DNA of 64,000 nt from Eutreptiella sp. 'Long Island Sound 2002' (taxonomy: Eukaryota; Euglenozoa; Euglenophyceae; Eutreptiales; Eutreptiaceae). Positions 59,663 through 64,000 of the stretch are shown in pieces. The stretch lies in contig OZ038388.1 of assembly GCA_964036045.1 (NCBI GenBank), forward strand, positions 29,037,759-29,101,758, in the 5' to 3' direction. The notes under the pieces are model-generated. The model saw nothing but the letters and a program-made list of their open reading frames with translations, searched no databases and was not told the DNA's origin. How positions within the stretch are numbered: the stretch's first letter is position 1; each line of letters begins with the position of its first letter. Made by a program: the position numbers and the translations under genes.

Positions 59663-62534
59663 TGGTAGCAGAGGCTACCTGAATGTTGTTCCTTTGGTGT
59701 CCCAACCACAGCTAGCCCCTCAGTACGGCCCCGTAGACTCCGCAACCTCCGGAGACGTAACGATTACGCTGCCGTGGTGCTGTGCGAACGAGGCCTTGAG
59801 AGGAATGCCTTGCGCAAGCCCAAATTGCCCAAGAAGGACACAAATCAGCAGCTGTGGAGGCCCAGATTACAATCAAGATCCCAGTCGAAATTGGCCATCA
59901 AGCAGCTGGAATCTCCCAGCTTACGCTAATGGCAACGCTCCGGTGGAGCTTACGGACCTGGCAGGTACTAATACTCCTTACCAATGTCCACATTTTGAGA
60001 CCATCGACGCCGACATTGACGACATTGAGATGGGTGGTCCAGGTGAGGTACCTGCTCATAATCGACCAGCCTCATGGGCACAATGGGACAACCATTTGTC
60101 TTCGGAAGTGGCCCGTAACCTTGAGGCGCTTGAGGCCCTGTGTCTATTAGCCACGTCTAAGCTGATAGGACAAGAAAGAATCGCCTCTGATTTTTTATTT
60201 GAATATTTTTTCCTTCTTCAAGAAGAAATTAATACCAGGATGTGGTGGTGTTCTCAAGAAGATGAATCTTTTGCCATTTTTGTGCAGATTTGGGAGGCAA
60301 GTCCCTTCCCGAAGGAGAAGACCAAGGCACCTGTTGCCGGGCCCTCCGCCCCTCATCCCTCTGTTTCCATCCGCAACGATCTAGCCGCCGCTGTTGAGGA
60401 AGGAATTTTAGAGGCAGCTAGGCAGGCAAGCCTGGAAATTAGGACTGAAGGAGCTCCCCAAGTGGACTCCTGGCTGCGAACCACTGAGATTAGCGGTCCG
60501 ACAGCCTGCTCAGGTCCTTCAGGACACGGTATGTACTGTCCTGCCGACTGCTCTTGCAGATTACAGCGAGATACTGAGCTCCAATTGCTCAAAGATCAAA
60601 TGCAACTCATCATTCAGACGCTGGGAATTAAAGATCTTTTCAAGACCCACATGAGGTCTGAGGGCGCATCATCGGTGGATCAGACAACAGAACCGTCGGA
60701 GGAGGCGACAGAAATTTTTTCGATTGCTCCTTCGGTGGACTCTAAGACCACCGATGCACGGATCAGCAGGACTAAGCTAAAGGAAAGGGTTACAATCTCT
60801 CGATCACAGAGTAGATCGGCGAAGGCTAGGACTGAGGTTCAGAATGCCAAAAGAACTGCCTCCCGTACTACCCTTCCTGCTGTTGATTCCAATGCAATTG
60901 CCCAGATGTTGCTCGCCCAGACCCTCGCCGGAGCTGGTGTGGCTAATGATGCCGCCAAGGTGTCTACCATTACGGCCGGTGTTGGGCTGGATTCACTCCT
61001 AAATCCCACTTCATTGCGACTTCGTCAGGTTGCCAAGCAACCGAAGTATAATGGAAACCCCAGACGTTGGCCTCAGTTCCAACGGGAATTTAAACTGTGG
61101 GTTAAGACTCAAAAGCTCCAGGATGATCAGTTCCTGATGGCCCTCCTGGACTGCCTTGAGGGAGCGCCGGCCAACACTTGGCTCAGAACCTGGAGTGATC
61201 GTGAAGATTCAAGTTCCCCCCTTACCTTTGATGAGGTGTGGGAACAGTTGGAGGTACGTGGATCCCGGCTGCCTGAGGACCATTACCACCAGATGTTGAA
61301 GAATTTTCCTTCATTCTCTCGATTAATCTTGCACGAGGTGCAGGACAAGAGACAGCGCTTCTGGAATCTCGTAGAAGAATCTGAACATTCAGGCGAAAAG
61401 TTTTCTAGTGCCGAGCTGAAAAATCTGATTTTTGACAAGATCCCCTCAGAAACCGCCGCCACCCTTCGGAATCGACAGTCCGAAGAAAAGGTCAAGACCT
61501 GGTGGGCGGAGATCGATGGCTTTGACGCCTCGGCCAACCGGTTTACCGTCAGGGAGGCACTTCAAAAGTGCTCCCCCACGTCGTTTACCAAGGTGAAATT
61601 CACTGAAAACACGTGGAAAATCAAGTTCAATGAACACGAGGATCGGGACTTGTTTGTCCAAGTCCTCAATAGGGGAGTAAGTTTCCACGGCCATCGCCTG
61701 AAGGCCAGGAACTGGGTGTTTTCGTTCACTCCGCAAGAACTGTGGGAAGAGGTTGAGAGGCTCGCTGACGCCGCCAATCAAAATTTCCATGAGGGTCTTG
61801 GGGGAAACAAGAATACCCAGCAAAACACCCAAAATGGGGCCCAAAAGGGCAACAAAAAGGTGAATGACACCCGGAATGTTCAGGATCATTGTAGCATCTG
61901 CCTTCTTCTAGGTTCTACGAACCGAGCTAAGACGCATTCCACTGCTAATCACCGATGGTCTGCTTACGATCACAAGGTGATTGGTGAAAATGTCAGTAAT
62001 TCGCAGAATTCAGACAGGAATGACAGACAGGTACATGGTGCCAAGGGGGGAAAGGGTAATTCGACTCCCTCCGGTGGGAACAAAAATACCGGAGGCCCTG
62101 GCGGGTTCCAAGGCAAAGGGAATCGGACTCCATCCGGCTCCGGTGGACAGCCAAACGGCCAGACAAGTCCCAATGTCAACGCCGGAGGCGGAAATCGAAA
62201 TCCAGGCCAAACCCCTCAATCCGGTACAAACAAAGGAAATGCTCCAGGATCACAGGGTAAGGGTAAGGGAAATCCTTCAGGAACCCCCTTCTCTGGTAAG
62301 GGCAGAGGGCGTGGCGACGGTGGTGGCCCATCATCCGGCGGCCGTGGCCGTGGACGTGGAAAAGGAAACCATCGTGTGGATCAGGTCTCAGGTGCAGATC
62401 AGGTGTCTGATGCGGATCGAGATTACGTCGAAAATGCTCTGAATCCAGCGGATGATCCGTTCCAAGATGAATGGATCGACGAAACAGGCTGTGTTCACAA
62501 TGTTAACGCAGCCGCTGGAGGTCAGAACGCCTAG
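59499..62534 (+). CDS. Gag-like protein, starting inside the 5' LTR
   Basis: This 1,011-codon ORF has a retrotransposon-gag core near residues 510-700 (PKYNGNPRRWPQFQREFKLW, then FLMALLDCLEGAPANTWLR). A C-x2-C-x12-H-x4-H finger lies near residue 795 (CSICLLLG... KTHSTANH), and the tail is Gly/Asn/Lys-rich with RGRGRGKG, suited to RNA binding. Residues 1-54 are encoded in the LTR and 55-58 by the primer-binding site. The next in-frame Met is more than 50 codons beyond the LTR, so the start may be in the LTR or at that later Met. The ORF ends in TAG at 62,532-62,534. No pol frame follows. Confidence 0.75.
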   Translation: MDLASVVAALASVGVRVSGSTPNNNIQGDSSRACPTGLAGPEPSGTHNDPGQHFHGSRGYLNVVPLVSQPQLAPQYGPVDSATSGDVTITLPWCCANEALRGMPCASPNCPRRTQISSCGGPDYNQDPSRNWPSSSWNLPAYANGNAPVELTDLAGTNTPYQCPHFETIDADIDDIEMGGPGEVPAHNRPASWAQWDNHLSSEVARNLEALEALCLLATSKLIGQERIASDFLFEYFFLLQEEINTRMWWCSQEDESFAIFVQIWEASPFPKEKTKAPVAGPSAPHPSVSIRNDLAAAVEEGILEAARQASLEIRTEGAPQVDSWLRTTEISGPTACSGPSGHGMYCPADCSCRLQRDTELQLLKDQMQLIIQTLGIKDLFKTHMRSEGASSVDQTTEPSEEATEIFSIAPSVDSKTTDARISRTKLKERVTISRSQSRSAKARTEVQNAKRTASRTTLPAVDSNAIAQMLLAQTLAGAGVANDAAKVSTITAGVGLDSLLNPTSLRLRQVAKQPKYNGNPRRWPQFQREFKLWVKTQKLQDDQFLMALLDCLEGAPANTWLRTWSDREDSSSPLTFDEVWEQLEVRGSRLPEDHYHQMLKNFPSFSRLILHEVQDKRQRFWNLVEESEHSGEKFSSAELKNLIFDKIPSETAATLRNRQSEEKVKTWWAEIDGFDASANRFTVREALQKCSPTSFTKVKFTENTWKIKFNEHEDRDLFVQVLNRGVSFHGHRLKARNWVFSFTPQELWEEVERLADAANQNFHEGLGGNKNTQQNTQNGAQKGNKKVNDTRNVQDHCSICLLLGSTNRAKTHSTANHRWSAYDHKVIGENVSNSQNSDRNDRQVHGAKGGKGNSTPSGGNKNTGGPGGFQGKGNRTPSGSGGQPNGQTSPNVNAGGGNRNPGQTPQSGTNKGNAPGSQGKGKGNPSGTPFSGKGRGRGDGGGPSSGGRGRGRGKGNHRVDQVSGADQVSDADRDYVENALNPADDPFQDEWIDETGCVHNVNAAAGGQNA
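59663..59674 (+). promoter_or_regulatory. Primer-binding site, initiator tRNA-Met type
   Basis: TGGTAGCAGAGG begins directly after the LTR's terminal CA. It is complementary to the 3' end of animal-type initiator tRNA-Met, which ends CCTCTGCTACCA. It lies inside the gag reading frame. Confidence 0.7.
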
Positions 62535-62608
62535 GGGAGCCACGAAAATCGTCCCTCCCCAGGCGATTTCAGGCATGATCCCCAAATTCCTGATCGACCA
62601 TTACTTGA

Positions 62609-63027
62609 TGATATTTCCTATATATTTCTGATATGCCGGATTTGATTCCGCGGTCCATTTCCCGTAAATCCGCCGCATTCCGCTATTTTAGCTGGAATCG
62701 CCATTTGCCGCTGACGCGCGCTCGCGGGGCAGATCGGCCAGACAATTTTACATAAATGGATTACTTAAATTCATTCGGACAGTTTTGGACACTCAGATGT
62801 ATTTAGAATAATTCCCCTCAATTTTCTTCATAGACTGGGATTTTCTGCCGGACCACAATCAGCATGGATCTTGCTTCTGTTGTCGCTGCTCTCGCCTCCG
62901 TTGGTGTCCGAGTGTCCGGTTCTACCCCCAATAACAACATCCAGGGAGACTCCTCGCGTGCCTGCCCCACTGGTCTTGCCGGCCCCGAGCCCTCCGGCAC
63001 CCACAACGACCCAGGGCAGCACTTTCA
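62609..63027 (+). repeat. 3' LTR
   Basis: It begins TGATATTTCC and ends CACTTTCA. It repeats the first 54 gag codons, which then run into G-rich flanking DNA. Confidence 0.78.
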
Positions 63028-63262
63028 GGGGGGAGGGGAGGGAGGGGAGGGGGGAGGGTTGGGGGGCTTGGGGGGTTTGAGGGGGAATTGGGGGGGCCCC
63101 GGGATGGGAGGAGGGTGCGGGGGGGGGGGGGGGGGCGGGGGAGGAGGATGTTGGAAAAGCTGGAGGGGCGCAGGGGGGAGAGGGGTGGGGGGGCTTGGGG
63201 GGGTTGGAGGGGAGGTTTGGGAGGGCCCGTGGGGGGGGAGCGTAGGGGGGAGTAAAGGGGTA
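63028..63262. repeat. G-rich low-complexity tract
   Basis: About 235 bp are mostly G with A and T interruptions and abut the 3' LTR without a visible target duplication. Several G-runs could form quadruplexes. Confidence 0.8.
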
Positions 63263-64000
63263 AAAGGGGGGAACACTGGGGCGTCTGATGTACGACGGGC
63301 ATCAACTCAATTGGTATTTGAATCATGAATCATTCACAGGCCCACGCACGACAGGCAAGGGAACGAAACAAATCAATAGCAGGAGGATTGAGCAAGTAAA
63401 ATGTGCGAATCCAGTACATCATTTTCAAGGATCCACTAGCATTTGTTCACACTTGGGTTAAACGGGAGAAACATATGGGGAGTCAGAATCAGGCTGATGA
63501 CGACAACGCTAACTGACACTTATAAGCACGTGGGGGTAAACCATAAAAACTGGCCGGTAACCTGGAAACAAAACTCGCTGGCTAGGATTCGGCCCAGAGG
63601 GTGCCGTAGCTTGGTTATCGCCCCCCTGTAGGGGGACCCTCTGGCACTCGAGGTTCCCGGGGTGTGACCACACAGGATCCGCACATCTGTGGCGTCACGT
63701 ACCGTCCCCTAGCCTCGGTAGCTGCCTTACCTGCACTAATTGGCCAGCGCCGTTCCCCAGGTCCCTTCTGACCTCTTTTTAAGGTCAGGAACAAGGTTCA
63801 CGCCCACTTACAACGTGGGTTGGGTCTGTATAATTCTCTTGAACCCATTTGGGTTCAAAATTCGAGTTCCCTTAACCGCACCCACGCAACTAAGAAGCAA
63901 ACGACGCAAACGCACTGTAGCTGTGGTGTCTTTGTAGCCTGTATCAGCCATTACTCTCAAGGTTGGACAAAGGAAAAGGGTTCGGTCCGGTCAAACCAGT
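63263..64000. other. Unidentified sequence with a strong stem-loop
   Basis: No gene is supported. CCAGAGGGT at 63,594-63,602 pairs with ACCCTCTGG at 63,636-63,644 and encloses a C/G hairpin at 63,622-63,635. The right end may be the start of another element. Confidence 0.35.

Larger units (their letters stand above)
59244..63027 (+). mobile_element. Gag-only LTR retrotransposon
   Basis: Two direct repeats of 419 bp (59,244-59,662 and 62,609-63,027) differ at only a few positions. The right repeat starts TG and both end CA. A tRNA-type primer-binding site follows the left repeat directly. The interior holds one large gag-like ORF and no protease, RT, RNase H or integrase, so the element needs enzymes from elsewhere. 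No polypurine tract abuts the right repeat; the nearest purine run is about 70 bp upstream. No target duplication is visible, as the right flank is a G-rich tract. High LTR identity suggests recent insertion. Confidence 0.75.

Noticed and set aside
62609-63328. Second gag gene at the right end
   Set aside because: It is only the LTR-encoded start of gag running into a G-rich tract.

Overview
This window is eukaryotic nuclear DNA: it has GT-AG introns, non-LTR retrotransposons, Helitrons, a Mutator-like transposon and an LTR retrotransposon, and no bacterial operon structure. A transposon-rich unicellular alga or another protist would fit, but no marker identifies the organism. Almost everything recognisable is mobile DNA or host-gene debris around it.

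Layout. 1-4.67 kb (minus): a 5'-truncated non-LTR retrotransposon (element 1) with RT-RNase H, followed by a RING-like ORF that runs off the left edge. 5.33-13.03 kb: Helitron copy 1 (HUH Rep plus PIF1-type helicase, one in-frame TAG). 13.1-17.0 kb: a head-to-tail array of non-autonomous Helitron ends, with seven copies of the same 3' hairpin. 17.4-18.14 kb: tandemly duplicated exon fragments of a coiled-coil host gene. 18.14-41.92 kb: a very large non-LTR retrotransposon (element 2, about 23.8 kb) that interrupts that gene, with a candidate 9-bp target duplication and a (CTAC)4 tail. It has a 5' monomer array, a long C/A-rich leader, ORF1, ORF2 (endonuclease-RT-RNase H), a ULP1-like protease ORF and an RS-rich ORF. 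41.93-43.66 kb: further degenerate host exons. 44.59-52.31 kb: Helitron copy 2, with a canonical hairpin-CTAG end, followed by one non-autonomous unit to 53.12 kb. 53.43-54.12 kb: a 21-bp minisatellite. 54.43-57.79 kb (minus): a MULE transposase with an N-terminal ubiquitin-like region and a frameshifted SWIM domain. 57.77-59.06 kb: a 53-bp satellite. 59.24-63.03 kb: a gag-only LTR retrotransposon whose gag ORF starts inside the 5' LTR. 63.03-64 kb: a G-rich tract, then unidentified DNA.

Three features stand out. In element 2, ORF1 and ORF2 share a frame and are separated by a single TGA followed by CGG, and the first part of the endonuclease fold lies between that TGA and the first in-frame Met. 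This suggests stop-codon readthrough or non-AUG initiation. Modules resembling ubiquitin/SUMO-pathway parts occur in three unrelated or distantly related elements: a ULP1-like protease, a RING-like finger and a ubiquitin-like domain. Finally, several insertions touch exon-intron structure, including a 23.8-kb insertion whose target duplication could supply a splice acceptor and remove it precisely. All functional statements are read from sequence motifs by eye; no database search was possible.
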